Shown here one piece after another: positions 21,325-34,020 of a DNA stretch of 64,000 nucleotides. Positions within the stretch are counted from its first letter, which is position 1; each line of letters starts with the position of its first letter. A program made the translations under genes and the position numbers. This DNA is from Chara braunii. Taxonomy: Eukaryota > Streptophyta > Charophyceae > Charales > Characeae. The notes beneath the pieces were generated by a model. It saw only the letters and a program-made list of their open reading frames with translations. It was not told the DNA's origin and made no database searches. Where the stretch lies: the NCBI GenBank assembly GCA_003427395.1, contig BFEA01000091.1, forward strand, positions 2,889,425 through 2,953,424, written 5' to 3'.

Positions 21325-24300
21325 CTGCGACGACAAAAACAAATAAGAACGAAATAGAGAAAGAGCAAATATTAGTATCGATCGCACTCCTTAACAGCGA
21401 AACCCCTTAAAAAAACAACCAACACTCACGTCTCAGAAACCGCACCCAGAACAACGACGGCAGACGTTGGCTTCGGAAAGGAGACGAAGATAATTACAGA
21501 TGTCACGTGCCGCTAACATCGTACCCAATCACATAACACTCGCTATCACCTACAACCGAATAGAACTCCAGGGCATCATATCATGGCTTCACAATGACTA
21601 AAAGTTGCCCCGAATACGATGGCTGTATAATGACATGTCGTTCTGTTCAAGTGAAAAGGGTAGCAGCTATATCCTTAAGAGAAATATCCTTAAGAGGAAA
21701 GTGATAATTCGTCTTACAAAATGGTCAGAAATTAGATTTCATATTCGACCATCCCCGTCCGTGGACAGGCCCATATAATAACATCCCAACAGATCCCCAA
21801 CCTTTCCGTCATTCAACATGGAACAGAGATTGCAATCGGAATAGAGTATAACACCTTGTTCGGCAATGGGGGTCTCTCACCAAGCGCGCCAGTCGAGCAC
21901 GGCAAAACAATTTCACAGCAGAACAACGACGATTCAGCCCCTCCCGGGTTTCATAAAACCCTACCGAGCCCGAGCTCAACGCACATAAAAGGTAACAGTA
22001 AATGAGACCGAGAGAGATACATACGGAGCGACGTACATCCTATTCATGTGTGATCAAAAGGGATGCGAGGAAAGCACAACGTTTTTTTCTTCTCGACTTT
22101 GCTTCAGGACTACGATGGAAAACAAAAACATCCAAGGACGAAGATGTACGACTGCATATCAGCCCCATACGCCGATCTTTCTTTACTTTCAAATACAATC
22201 ACATGTGCGACAAAGAAACGTCTACTGAAAACGTCATACACTACCCACACTGTCAGCATAGAATGCACCCCCACCGCTTCCCAGAGCAGTCCACATTGCA
22301 ATACCCCTTACCCGGCTCTTACTTCGTCTCCTTCGACGGAGAAAATTTCGATTGTAACCCAGGTACTCTTTTCCCTAACCACACTCATAGCAGAGTACAT
22401 ATTACTTCTCGTTTTCCTCAGGTTTGGCATCGGGAGTTCTCAGACTGAGGCCTGTTGTGGGTAACTCACGTCATCCCAGACGAGTTTAGATTCTCAGATT
22501 AGATTCAACTATCCATCTTCGTCCCCAAAAAAAGGACCTGTAATTATTGCTCATAAGAAGTACTACAAAATGCAGCTATCATCACTGGGCGTTCCATTCG
22601 TGTTTAAGACGGGTAGCTAACGCCATCTGAGGCTCCTATTTCTAACTCAAGGCCACAAACACAGAATGCCACGGAATGCACCGGACTGGGCTAGGGGACG
22701 CCTGGCAGGGTGTCGCCGTTCACCAGAGCGACTATCATCAATCTCATAATCGGGTTAACCAAGACGACAGGCCAGACCAGGTTAACCAAGACAATCATAA
22801 TCTGGATCCTTACCAGTAATAGTGGCGCCATGCAAAGCTCTCCTTCACGTACTCCTTCGACTTGAAGCTCTGCATCAGCTTAATGACCTGCGTCAGATGC
22901 AAACGCAAGAACAGTCAGCACCGTATGCCTGTGAACGAAAACGGTTAGCGATACGACAACGGGCCTGGCTCAGATAGTATCACTTTGCATCCCTATGAGA
23001 TATCCGCGACAAAATACGATTTCAACGAGAGCTACAAGAACGATCAACGTCCCATAACCATGGGAAGGCTCCTAGAACATGGAGCAAAATAGCACGGCCA
23101 AACCCTAATCCTGCCGACGCCTCTGCACCAGCAGACCAGCTAATTACTCGTTCACTCGACAATAGCACAGTGCACTTCTATCATAAGTGCGCGAATTTCA
23201 CACTTCAATAACTGCTCCAACAATTCGTCATTACCAAAAAAGCAAAAACAAACAACATTATCCGGATTTAACGACCATGCTCCTCACCTGCAGATTTGGG
23301 ACATCGATTTCCGGGTGCTTCGGCGCATTGAAGTCTTTCTTGGCATAAAGTACCCCCTCTGCACAACCAGACAGCATAATGACCACAGTGACAAGCAGCT
23401 TCAATAACACTTTCCAGCACCGCTTTGAACCTGGGACCTGCCATATCCAATCAGGCTCGCCAGCTCACCAACTTCCACCAAACATAAAATCTTCGTGCCA
23501 GGCGGGCGGAATAAGCAACCAGCCGACGATGATAACACCCGTCATTACTCTTGAGTGGAGCTGTGCTAATCCGCTCAACCTACCCGCTGCAAACCGACCG
23601 CTCCAAGACAGACGACGTGGTTAACAATGGAAAGCAGCCACCTGGCTTCGTTGATACAGTGCGCCAGCTTGCTTCTCGACGAACATAAAACGTTCCATCG
23701 AACGCGCAAACGTTTGGCCAAAATTCGATTCTTCGGCCATCACATCTCTGCAATTCCCAGTTAATTATGGCGGACGAGGAAGTGCCTCACCAAATACGTG
23801 AGAGCGAAATCTACCGACCTCAACACGGTGAAAGCCATGCCCGGGAGATGATTGGTTCTCTCTCGAACAAACGGGGAGTATCGAATTCATCATCTACCAC
23901 GGAACGAGACACGCCATAAGTTCACCCGTCGGCCAACTCCTTTCCATTCATAGATTGCAAAATAGCGACATTCTCTTGATAGATATCGTCATCTTTCCAT
24001 TTCGGGAGTACTGTTCACGGACTCCCGCGTCGGCCTTGCCTTCCTGCGATCGTACTTTNGGGNTTCTCTACCNAAAAAGTGCGACCGCCGATCTAATTAC
24101 ATGAATGGCCTTTCGATCTAATGGAGCAGGATCTACAAGTGCAACGAATCAAGGGTTAACCGCTCAATCTGTATCGATAGCAATACCATAGTCGTCGCCG
24201 CTATGCAATAACAAAGCATCTCCGTACCCACCTAGCCACAGCTCTAACAAAGCCCCCGTTAAGCCAGCCCACCGCATGCATAAATGAACTCGCCACATCC

Positions 24301-24543
24301 TAATGCCAGAGCCAGCACCAGCAAAGCGAACCCACCTTCATGAGGCACTTAATCCATCCATCGGGAACCCTTTATAACTATGCTTAATCAATCTCAGGGA
24401 CCAGCAACCCTTTAAAACGATGCTTCCACGCTTTCATTGACTAACAATACTCTGAACACATAGTACGGGTGACGGCATGAATCTGTCATCTCACCTTTGA
24501 AGAGGTACTTGTACACCTCCGTGCGGTTCTTCTTTGGAATCAA
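20955..24543 (-). CDS. RPS10: 40S ribosomal protein eS10 (RPS10), spliced gene; first exon not found
   Basis: eS10 is a protein of the small ribosomal subunit head. Four coding exons on minus join in frame: 24,543-24,495, 23,358-23,288, 22,887-22,814 and 21,324-20,955. All visible introns have GT donors and AG acceptors and are 1,136, 400 and 1,489 nt. Family blocks in order are [57 protein letters not shown] and [16 protein letters not shown] (the S10/plectin domain), followed by a Gly/Arg/Pro-rich tail with EKGGAP and FGRG repeats as in plant eS10. The product would be about 188 residues, slightly longer than the usual 175-180. Exon 24,543 opens directly at Leu after TTTTTGCAG, so the initiator Met must come from an upstream exon that I could not place. 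No stops or frameshifts are seen, so the gene is probably functional. Confidence 0.95.
21550..21663. mobile_element. MITE copy 3, inside the last eS10 intron
   Basis: CTACAACCGAATAGAACTCC on the left pairs with the inverted right arm TCGTTCTGTTCAAGTGAAAA, matching the 18,972 element in both halves. GCTAT flanks both sides, a possible target duplication. Confidence 0.55.
22566..22616 (-). mobile_element. MITE copy 4 (single arm), inside the last eS10 intron
   Basis: On minus, CCCGTCTTAAACACGAATGG, AACGCCCAGTG and ATGATAGCTGCATTTTG match the 18,972 left arm. The partner arm is not found. Confidence 0.5.
22814..22887 (-). CDS. RPS10: eS10 coding exon (third visible), 74 nt
   Basis: Acceptor CTGACGCAG|GTC; donor TTACTG|GTAAGG, leaving TG of a split Trp codon. 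It encodes [18 protein letters not shown] and AWRHYY. Confidence 0.93.
23288..23358 (-). CDS. RPS10: eS10 coding exon (second visible), 71 nt
   Basis: Acceptor GGTTGTGCAG|AG completes the Glu codon; donor CTGCAG|GTGAGG ends at phase 0. It encodes the [10 protein letters not shown] to PEIDVPNLQ part of the S10 domain. Confidence 0.93.
24495..24543 (-). CDS. RPS10: eS10 coding exon (first visible), 49 nt
   Basis: Acceptor TTCTTTTTGCAG precedes TTG ATT CCA; donor CAAAG|GTGAGATG follows. It encodes 16 residues, [16 protein letters not shown], plus the first base of a Glu codon (phase 1). The family begins M-[LI]-[IM]-P, so exactly one residue, the start Met, is missing before it. Confidence 0.93.
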
Positions 24544-24559
24544 CTGCAAAAAGAATCAG

Positions 24560-25380
24560 GAAAACAAAAATGACCAGTTAGAAGGGAGATTATTAGAGAA
24601 CCACACTCTGCACGGACATTTAGAAACTACAACCTAAAAAAGCACGATTTAGCATTGATGCCGATGTATCGCATACGGAGGCACACGACCAAATGCAACG
24701 ACACTTCCACAGCATGCACATACACACGACAGTCGAAATAGAAATTCCAGTTGAAGCACTGGCGTCAACCGTAGCCGAATGAAGAGATCTAGTCCCGTCA
24801 AGCCGGTGTACCGACTGCGTGGGCTACGGGTAACCCGATACGCCTTTTTAGATAGGAGGTTGGCACCGCCGGTTTGAATTACATTGCGCATTAGCTTCTC
24901 CAAGGGGCGAAATTTACTAACGCAAAAATTGTAGACGAAGGGAGCATAGCGAGCATAGCACAAGAAGCATACAAAGAAGGAAAGATTACGGTCCACTCTG
25001 ATCGAGGACAAGACACAAGAGGAAATAATTCAGACAATTTACTGACAGGGGACCTGAAGGAGAAGAGGGAAGCATACCAGGAGCAGCCAAAGAAGGAGAG
25101 ATTACGGTCGCCTGTGATCGAGCGAAAGAGAGAGACCCTAGATGAAGAGGAGTGGCTATAGAGAAGCAAACACCACTTCTACAAACGAGATACCCTAGAA
25201 AGGTCAATAAAACAAGATGTACAGGGAAGGCCAATACACACTCCCTGGGAAACCCTAAACAAGCAAAACTGAGTGACCGTCGAAGTGGCATGTTAGTCAA
25301 ATGAAACTCCGCCAACGTGTGAAGGTACGCCCTTTTCAGCACATTGGTTAGCAATGCTCGCCTCCATCACTGGACCGTAT
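24560..25380. other. Region upstream of the first visible eS10 exon
   Basis: It should be intron 1 of eS10, or contain exon 1. No ATG immediately followed by a convincing GT donor can be chosen from sequence alone. Confidence 0.5.
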
Positions 25381-26330
25381 CGACTTATCTTCCTACCTCC
25401 TCACAATCCTCTCCCAATACCTTCCCTTGCTTATTCTCCTCCATCCCAAGAGACCTCTCCCATCATCTTCCTCTCTATCCCCGATAGACTCAATTGCTGT
25501 CGTCAAAACTACTGTTGAAACATACTTTGGACTCCCTGACCACTGCTTCTCTACCTCGTTTCTCCCGTGACAACGTCCTCTAGACCATCTCTTCTCAATA
25601 CAAAATGTTCCGTCCTCCCTTTCTCTCCCCCCACCACCTACTGTCTGTCACGATTTCCTCTGTTATGACTTTTTAAGCGTGTCCTTACACACTCTTGCCC
25701 CATTACTCGATCGCAGAATTCAATACCATCTCTCACTCTTCTGGCCCCCACATCGTCACCTCCGTTAACCCTCCATCTCACACTCCACGTATCTGCCTCC
25801 CTTTACCTATTTACAGTCTAGCTGCCCCGTTTCTGAACTCCACACCCCTCTCCACAATCCACACCTCCCTCCGCTCTTCCTGCCTCTGCTACTGTCTTCT
25901 TGCCCATGTCTCGGTCCACTATTCACCTCTCGATACTCACGTCTTTTCGACTCCATACCCTCCTGTTCTTGACCCACCCTATCCGGGTCTAGAACCTCCA
26001 GCCCTAACATCGGCCTCTTGCACTCAATCGTCAAAATCCCCCCAGGTCACGACCTTCCCATCACCATACGACCCTGAACTCGCCCTTTCCGTAGCTCTCC
26101 CTGTCCCTGCCTTTCTCTGATTCATCAACTCCTCTCCTCATTAGCATGCTTCAATATCGGCCTTGGTCATCCCCCACTCTTTTGTCTTCATCGCATCCTT
26201 CCCTCTCTCTCTTCACAAAGAATTGTTCTTTTCATCTCCATCGCATCCTTCCCTATCTTCCTCTTCCCAAAGAATTGCTCTTTTCATCTCCGTCGGTTGC
26301 AATCACCTCCTTCAAATCGTCTTACTCCAT
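25380..26330. repeat. Pyrimidine-rich low-complexity block
   Basis: Nearly 1 kb of C/T-dominated + strand. A roughly 55-bp unit with CATCGCATCCTTCCCT and CAAAGAATTG is duplicated at 26,188-26,287. Long open frames here are Ser/Pro/Leu-rich by composition only. Confidence 0.65.
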
Positions 26331-27750
26331 TGGCGGGAACCCCTCACCGCCGAGCTGGCCATGTACCACGCACGACTCATCCGCTGTCGAACGAAGACAA
26401 CATAGAGCGTCGATTGTTCGCCAAATAAACGCTCCAAAACCACAGAAATCGTAACGCCCATTCTGGACCACAAACGCACGAAGAGAGACGTCCAGGCACA
26501 AGATGACGGACCTCAGCTATTGTGTCCCGACGACGTCGACCTGGCTTGGTGTGCATGTGAATCGATCCGAATAGAGTTACGTGGACACGTGGCCCGACCT
26601 TGGGCTACACAACAAGACCTAATTGCAAGACGAGGCGATGGAGAGAGGGTAAAAAGACGGCCAGAGTCGAGCGCAATACCATGGTTGCTGTCTTCTTGAT
26701 CCACAAAACGCTATTCACCGACGAGCGCGGTCTATGGCGACTAACCGTGATGGTGGGAAGAGGACATCGTCCAGTGACCGGACCCCTCTTGTAGGCCGGG
26801 GACTATCTCTGCTCTCCCCGTCGACGAGACTTTCTCTCGCTTTCACCTACACTCTGGGCATCAGACGAGGCCCAATTGGGAGAACCGGACGCACGCCCCA
26901 CTTCGGAAAAAAATGGACCCCCTCAGCACCTCCCGCCTCAACCTCAAGCCCTGCGCGGTTGCCGCCCATAAGCGGCGGGGTGGGACCAGGCGCATTGCCC
27001 GAAGAAGTGCCTGCAAGGTTGAGCAACAGAGTCCCTTGCGGACGAAGTCTGGCAGTAGTGGTCAGATACGTCAAGGACAACGAAGTCCTGATGTATGGGG
27101 CAGACGCGACTCCCGTTATGTTTGTGCGTGGGAAACATGAACCTGGCCACAAACAAGGCGCTTCGTGATTTCCTACCATGAACATAGCACCAGCAGTGCC
27201 TGCCTCTGTGCCATCTACACCCCGAGAAACCGCGGTAAATAACAGACGGGTTACATTTCCTTCAGCTCTGTGCAGGAACGTATGGTAAAATAGGAACACC
27301 TGAAAAGGAAAAATTTGCAGGACATTTTCCCAGCCGAAGGCTGCGGTTGCCTTTTCTGTCGTCTAGTGCAGTTGCTTTTTTAGGAAGGTAGATGACGGTT
27401 AAGCGGGGTCTAAAGGGCGTCGACAGGTGTCGTGGAAGGGTGTGGTCGGGGAGGTGAGAACGACCAGCAGTCCTTAGAGTGGTCGCGGGAGTGCTTAGAG
27501 TAGCAAGACCGGTGCACGGAATGGAGGTCGCTCATGGCACAACGACTGTCGGCATCCTGCAGGTGTCGGCAGTTTCCTTTTGGGAGCAAGGGGGGGGAGA
27601 ATAAGGGGCCAAAACAAAAAAAACAGGAAGGGGGGCGAGAATAGGGGCCAAAGAAAAAATTAAACCACCACCACTTGGCCCATACATGGGCCGCTGCCCT
27701 TCCCCGTTAACGCACCGACGCCTTAGGGGATCGGCCAAGGGAAGGCCCAG
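26330..27750. other. Non-coding region with unsupported open frames
   Basis: Two opposed frames of 144 and 150 codons (26,734-27,168 + and 26,847-27,299 -) overlap. Neither has a motif I recognise. It could contain the eS10 promoter and leader. Confidence 0.4.
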
Positions 27751-28472
27751 TATCGAGCGCATCAGTCCCGCGCCACGCAGGGCGGGACCCTCCCGGCCGC
27801 GTCACGCAGGAGTTGATTTATTCCTCATCGCGATACACATGGAGTTTCCACAAGCCGCTCCGGTCGAGTGTGTCAGTCATACCTCTCGCGAGACCCCTAC
27901 GACAGGATAGGGTCAACACGAGGCACGACTTACCTCCACCTTACCGAAGTTGTCACCTCCCTTCGGTGGGCATATCCCTGTCGAGCTACTGGTCCAAAAT
28001 ACGAAAGTTAATCAGTTGCAATCGCAGAGGTGGATCAACCGAGGGTGTTTCTCGTTCGCTGTAGCATAGGGGGTACGCGCGGTTTCACACCTCTATCGGA
28101 CCCGCACACGAACCGACGCACTGGGGGGATGAAGTCCCTAGCGCGACTCGTCGTCGGTCGACTAGGCCGCATCGCATTCATCACGTGTTACACCACAACA
28201 CACACATATACAGAACGACACAAAACAAACAACGCGACAACCCTCCTAGTCTCTTTTGTATCCGTCCCATAACCTTCCGACGCGGAAATCGGATAGGCGA
28301 CGCGCGCGAGACTTTGTATGAAAACCACGCGGACGCAGAACCTCTCCATATCGACTAACAATGCATGAATACGCAAGCAGTCGCAATGATAACATACTAT
28401 GTAATGCCCACAATCGAGCGGTCCCTCGTGGATCCTAGTACCGCTTATGACATTCAAGTGTCAATCCCGAAG

Positions 28473-28500
28473 TATCGTGAGGGTCGAACTCTTCACGATA
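28473..28500 (+). promoter_or_regulatory. Stem-loop after the promoter-like block, copy A
   Basis: Stem TATCGTGA with TCACGATA, loop 12 nt. The corresponding stems in copies B and D have different but still complementary bases. Confidence 0.6.
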
Positions 28501-29211
28501 TTGCACGGCTGAAAAAGTGGTCGTTTGACCCTCGCTGCACGTTCGACCCTTAGGCCGAGTGTCCCGGTGGGTAAGGCAAATAGGCTCAGCGCGAGGGGTG
28601 ATCCCTTCCACGCGGAGTCTAGGACTTGGGCTGCTCTGGACAAGGACTTCGAATCCAGGCCCAGGACCAACGTCCAACTAAGAAATTTTTTAATAAGAAA
28701 ACAATAGTAAAGGGATGAAGTTTTTCTTCCTTTCTCAATTTCGAACTCAATCAAACCCTTAAGTGAGGGCTCCTTAGGCAACGCGAACACCCAAACATAG
28801 GTATGTACTTATATATGTAGTGAAGAATAAGTATGACGATCACTTCTCACAATCACTGTGGGACTCTCCTCATCCATATATATGTATGTGATCGCAGACA
28901 GTTAAAATCAAAATCTGAATCACAAAGCATACCTGCAATCACATTAAAGAATTAATAGAGGTCTACGCACTACACGGGGTCAACTTTAACCACTCTCTAT
29001 ACTCATACCCCTTGCTTTAGCCACGCAAACCCCAACCTTTTTCCAACCTCTCAAAAATAAATATTCAGCACCTTCGATGAATGGTCATTCAATAAAAGTC
29101 TGGGTGAAAACCTTAACAAAACAATAGAAATCACCAGGGCTAAAGTCTTTTAGGTTGAGTATTGAGGATGGATTGGAGTCCAGTCGTAGACCGACGAATC
29201 GACAACCGACC

Positions 29212-29228
29212 TGTTATCAGTGATAACA
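29212..29228. promoter_or_regulatory. Conserved 17-bp palindrome, copy A
   Basis: TGTTATCA-G-TGATAACA is identical, apart from the central base orientation, at 50,527-50,543 (B) and 59,720-59,736 (C). It looks like a dimeric protein-binding site or a very tight hairpin. Confidence 0.6.
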
Positions 29229-29479
29229 GAGGATGATTCTTAAAGGATCAAGCTAAAAGTAGTTTGAATCTTGAATCCGAACTTGAACGATAAAAAAGAC
29301 TTGTACCATAAGAAAGGTCAATGCCCAAGTTAAATTTTTAAGTCCATGGAGAATAATCCCCATATCACGATCTTGCTAAAAAATAATTATACTTAACTAA
29401 GCCTAAGTCTACCTCTAAGCAGATGCCTCAAAACAAGGTAGACCCTAACTGGATCTCCTCTATACTGAGTGGATCTCCA

Positions 29480-30060
29480 TAATCGCCCCCTGTCAAAATA
29501 TAATCTACCTCCTTTAAACTAAGAAAATTTTGGCAGTGCTTCCTGTAGAAAAAGTGTCCTTTCATAATTTATACTAACCCGAATATTAAAACTAAAATAA
29601 TTTGTAACACTAAAAAGTCAAATTTTGTCTAACTCCCTGAATTAGTAAAAATTAGGGCAGCACTCCCTTTAGAAAAACAAACTTCCCAAATTTATACTAA
29701 CTCAGATAAGAACTCAAAGTAAGACTTAAGCCCTGCTAAGACAAAATTTAACCAACTCCTTAGATTTGTAGCAATTTCGGCAGCGCTTCCGTAGAGAAAG
29801 TAGTTTTTCAAAACTTATACAAAACTAAGTTTAAATCTATAAATAAGTTTGACTTCACAAAGTTCAATTTTGTCTAACTCTTTGATTTAACAAAAATTTG
29901 GGTAACACTCCCTTTAGAAAATTAGACTTTCAAAATTTTTACTAAGCCATACATAAAAATTTAGACAAACTGAACTTTGAAAAGTCAAAATATGACTAAC
30001 TACTTGGTTTTCTAGAAATTCCGGCAGCGCTTCCTGTAGAGAAAGTAACTTACCAAGATT
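29480..30060 (+). repeat. Five 123-bp tandem repeats, copy A
   Basis: Landmarks GGCAG.GCTTCC.GTAGA (type 1) and GGGCAGCACTCCCTTTAG (type 2) alternate at about 29,530, 29,654, 29,776, 29,899 and 30,020. Each is followed by TTATAC or TTTTTACTA and by CTAACTCC. Confidence 0.75.
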
Positions 30061-30345
30061 TATACAAGCGAAGTATAAAAAATGATCCCAGAAAATGCGA
30101 GAATTGACCTAAGTAAAATAAACTTAACTAAGAAAATGCAATAATTGAACTAACTCCTATGACTCTAGCACGTGGCGAGCTTCTGAAGCAACTATCTATC
30201 AAACTGAAACTCAGACTAGGTAGTAATCTCACTCAACCACATGCAAGGTCAAACCACAAAGGTAAGTACTCTCACCAGCCCAAAGTTAATTTTGTCAAGC
30301 AATAGTTTGTAGTCTTTCAATGATTTATCTCTTTATACCCAGCTT

Positions 30346-31085
30346 ACTTAAGGCATAAAGCTAGACCACCCAAACTTATGGAACAATGTGTAGCTCATCC
30401 ATTGAGTATATACAAACACAGGGCACTACAACCTTTCTCTTTCTTGGGCACATGACTAGGTTAGCCAACCTAGTCGCCCTGAACTGTTTAAGTATCCAAA
30501 TTATATATAATTGTCTGAACTTAGTCTTTTAAGGCAGCATATAACTGAACCGGTCATCTTAGCTCGAGGTTCACCCTGCCCCTTCGTACCACAAGTTTAT
30601 TCTTAATTAATACTCTCTTAAGTTTGTGATAAGCTATAGTCAGACCACCCAAACTTATGGGACAGTGTCTGAGTAGTCTGTTCATAGGTAAAGTAGTAGT
30701 ACAATATAGCCAAGTTATAACTTTTTGGTTTCAGTATATCTGTGGCATTTGGACCAAGACCACCCAAACTTATGAAACATGTCTGGTCTTCTACTTGATT
30801 TATTTTCTTAATGATAAAGCACGAAGAGGTTGAGTCACCCAAACTTATGGAACATGCCTAGACCTCCTCGTTAAAAACCAAAAGAAACTGAGAAAACTCA
30901 AAATAACCAAGGCAACCAAGCTACCCAAACTAATGGGACAGTGTTTGGTCCCCCAAAAGTCAACCACAACCAGCCCTCGCAAGTCAGAGCAACCAGACCA
31001 CCCAAACTTATGGAACATGTTTGGTCCTCCAAGCAACTCAAGAATAAACATAGCACTGGACCTCCCCAAACTTATGGAGACTTGG
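30346..31085 (+). repeat. Hairpin array, copy A
   Basis: About seven hairpins share the loop core ACCCAAACTTATGG while the stems vary: AGCTAGAC/GTGTAGCT, CAGAC/GTCTG, GACCA-GAC/GTC-GGTC, ACCAAGC/GTTTGGT and others. Mismatches are mostly G-T pairs. Confidence 0.75.
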
Positions 31086-33807
31086 CCAACCTTTTATGGA
31101 CCCAGACAGACACAAGCAATACTGCATTTCTCCCATCCTTCCTCCAGATGCAATCCCACAATCTGCTTTAAATCAGACAATCAAACTGAAATTGACATTA
31201 TGCATACATTCCTTTATTTAAGTCTGGTTTGTCATGAAAGTCAATCTGAAAGTCAAAGTAGGGATGCAAACAATATACTCAGTCAAACATAGCAAAAATT
31301 ACAAATAGGGGTTATAACTGGGTTTATAAAAGGAAAACAACGCTTACCTCTCAGTTCCATGCCTCCAGAACTCCTCCTTAGTTCCAGCAGAGCTCCCACA
31401 ATCGGTGGGCTGACTTCCCACATAGTCTTGTTGCGGTTCTACGGGTTGCAATCCCGCCTGCCTCCTTCCTCTCTGAACAAGATTAGACTTAAATCAAGAA
31501 AGGCGAAATGAGGGGTTTCAAACACTCGAGATACAGCAGGGGGACTGACTCAACTCTCAGAAGAGGGTCTTGCAATCATCAGTCACCTGAGGGCCCCACA
31601 ATGATAGCCACGAAACACGTCGTCAAACGATCACTTTTAGTGGTCGGTATGCAACACACCCAAATCCAAATTCTCTTCAAGCTATAGTAACCGCACTTAC
31701 GTAGAACCGAATCACTCCCCGAAGTTACAGTAATCATGCGCCATCATTATGCCCAAGCCAATCACACTACGTTCAGCAGCCGTGCACAGCATCGTGTACC
31801 CGTTGTACAACCTAGCAATACGTAGTAGCGCGCCCACACTAGTCACCTAGCAGTCATGTGCAGTAGCCAGGCGAAGGTAAACAAAAAGTAGTGGTACGCC
31901 AACCGTACACAGTCAGTCGTAAGAATACAACGCTTTCAGCCTCGACATCCAATTATACATAAGAGAAAATAAAATAGAGTTCACTATCAGCGGCATCCCA
32001 ACCACTAGCAGCGTATGCTTGCGTAGTTCACCTCCTGCTGCAGTTCGAGCTCAATAACAGCAGCGTGCTTTCGTACAGTCCACCCCCTATAACCATCCGA
32101 ACCGTGACTAACAACACGAGTAGTGCCCCGCCTCCAGACAGTAGTCCGGGCCGAGTCACCATTAGACCACGGCCTGATGCTTCTTCCCTTCTCAACCACT
32201 ATATCCCTTCCTCAGTCCGAACTGTTGACCGTCAGTCAACGAAGTCTGTGCTTAAGTGCACACGTGTACCAACTTCGAATTGATCATTTGCTCACAGCAA
32301 CACTTCGGTCCCTCCTGATTACACTGACACTAAACTCCCTCAGGCTCTAAAGCCAGTAGAGTGGCTACACCAACTGTCCCATGTTGCGTCAGTCGCAGCA
32401 GAACAGTAGCAGCTATAGCCTGCTATACTCACACTAACATACCCTTGAGCAGATCGCAATACAAACCATTCTTAGCTCGAGGCCAAATCCAGCATTCACA
32501 GGCTTAGCCGTTTACAACCGAGCAGAGCTGACCCTGACCGACAACCATCGTACTCGAATTGGATAATGGCTCATCAATCCTTCTACTCCCAAAAATTGAG
32601 TTCGGTGTTGAATAGCCTTGCCAACCACTATAGGCGAAGCCGTCGGCAATACCATGGCTTAGATCGAAGGAATAAAATCGTGGCATGCTTTCTATCAGAG
32701 CACAAAGACACTCATTGCCTCCTCACCATGTACGTTGGGATTCGAAATCGCTACCTTCCTTGAGCGACATCGGGACGAATCCCCTACTAGAGTGCGAAAA
32801 GATACACCCGAGTCTCATTACCCATTACGCAACACGACCAGACCTTAAGTGCAGCAGGTACGTTACCCTGACACCCTTTTCCACCCGTGTCCTGTTATTT
32901 TTCCTTCACTGTGTATCATAGGTGTACCTGGCCCTTTGCTTGGCCAGATTCGCACAACTTTATGGCCCAAAGCGGGCGGGCAAATAAGCTTCCCCTTGCC
33001 TTCATACCCTCTCTCTCTCCTTCTCACCAACTCTCTTTCTTTCTCTCTTTTATCGATGTCTCTGCGCGCTGATTTTTCTACTAACTCCCTAACTTACTAA
33101 CCTTTCTGCAATTCCATCTTCAGAATCAGGGCCGCCCACCCCGAAAACCCTCGATTCATGTCTTTCCCCACTCGATTTCGTTCAGAAACGAGCGGGCTAC
33201 TTACTTTTCTAGTTTTCTTTCTTCTTCAGTCTTCGCCATCTCCGCGCACATTTTTCTCTTCTAATCTCTTAACCTAGTAACTTTCGCCCAGATCTAATAT
33301 TACTAATGAAATTGTCATTCCTTGAACCCTCAGAATTACCTCTTTCCACGCTCGATTCCAGTAAGAATCGAGCGAGTTAAGCTCCTTCTACTGCGCTTCC
33401 CCTTTTCTCCATAGCCCCTCTCTCCGAATGAATCCGGAGTGGAAACGTGCCCTAATTCATTTCGTCTGTTAATCCCGACTCCTTTCCGGTATTGCCCGTC
33501 GCTCCCTGCCTTGCCTCACCGCCCTAGCGCCTGTCGCTCGCTGCCTCTCTGCTCCTTTTGCTTTCCTCTCCCACAACCTCCACTGTTGCCTTCGACTGTA
33601 GCGGATCTGCTTATGATCGGCAGGATGTTCAACAACTTTAGCTATCTTAAGGGATGCCTCAGAGGGAACTGGCTATCAGATGGGTCGATTAATTTTTCGC
33701 CCTTATACCTTGTTCGACAGCGGTGTGCCCAATTGGTTTCGCTGCCAGTTTTCCTCCTCTGCCTACGGTCTGAAAGCATTCCGTAGGTAAAGTTAGTGTT
33801 CGTTATG

Positions 33808-34020
33808 TATAGATATGTCGTTGGTCCATGTCGGGTGGCATTGAGCAAAGACTGTTGATGTTCCTACGGGAAGGGGACCAGAGGCGAAGCACGGTGACCG
33901 GCCTTTCGAAGAAGTTTGGTCCTAATGCTACCGGGCGACCCCTGACCGGTATCGCCCACCTGTTGGTGATCATCGTGACCCTGACGCCGCGCAAAGTAGA
34001 AGAATACGGGCCCGCTGCGA
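33808..34020 (+). mobile_element. SINE copy without tRNA head, inside copy A
   Basis: TAGATATGTCGTTGGTCC, GACTGTTGATGTTC, GGGGACCAGAGG, GAAGAAG.TTGGTCCTAATGC and GGTATCGCCCACC align in order with 2,738-2,890 of the full SINE. The tRNA part is missing. Confidence 0.7.

Noticed and set aside
22002-22448. Plus-strand frame of 148 codons
   Set aside because: Lies inside an eS10 intron on the other strand; no motif, several overlapping alternatives.
25695-26120. Plus-strand frame of 141 codons
   Set aside because: Composition effect of a pyrimidine-rich block.
26734-27299. Opposed frames of 144 (+) and 150 (-) codons
   Set aside because: No recognisable motif, mutual overlap, and no splice or start context that favours either. 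Left as unknown.
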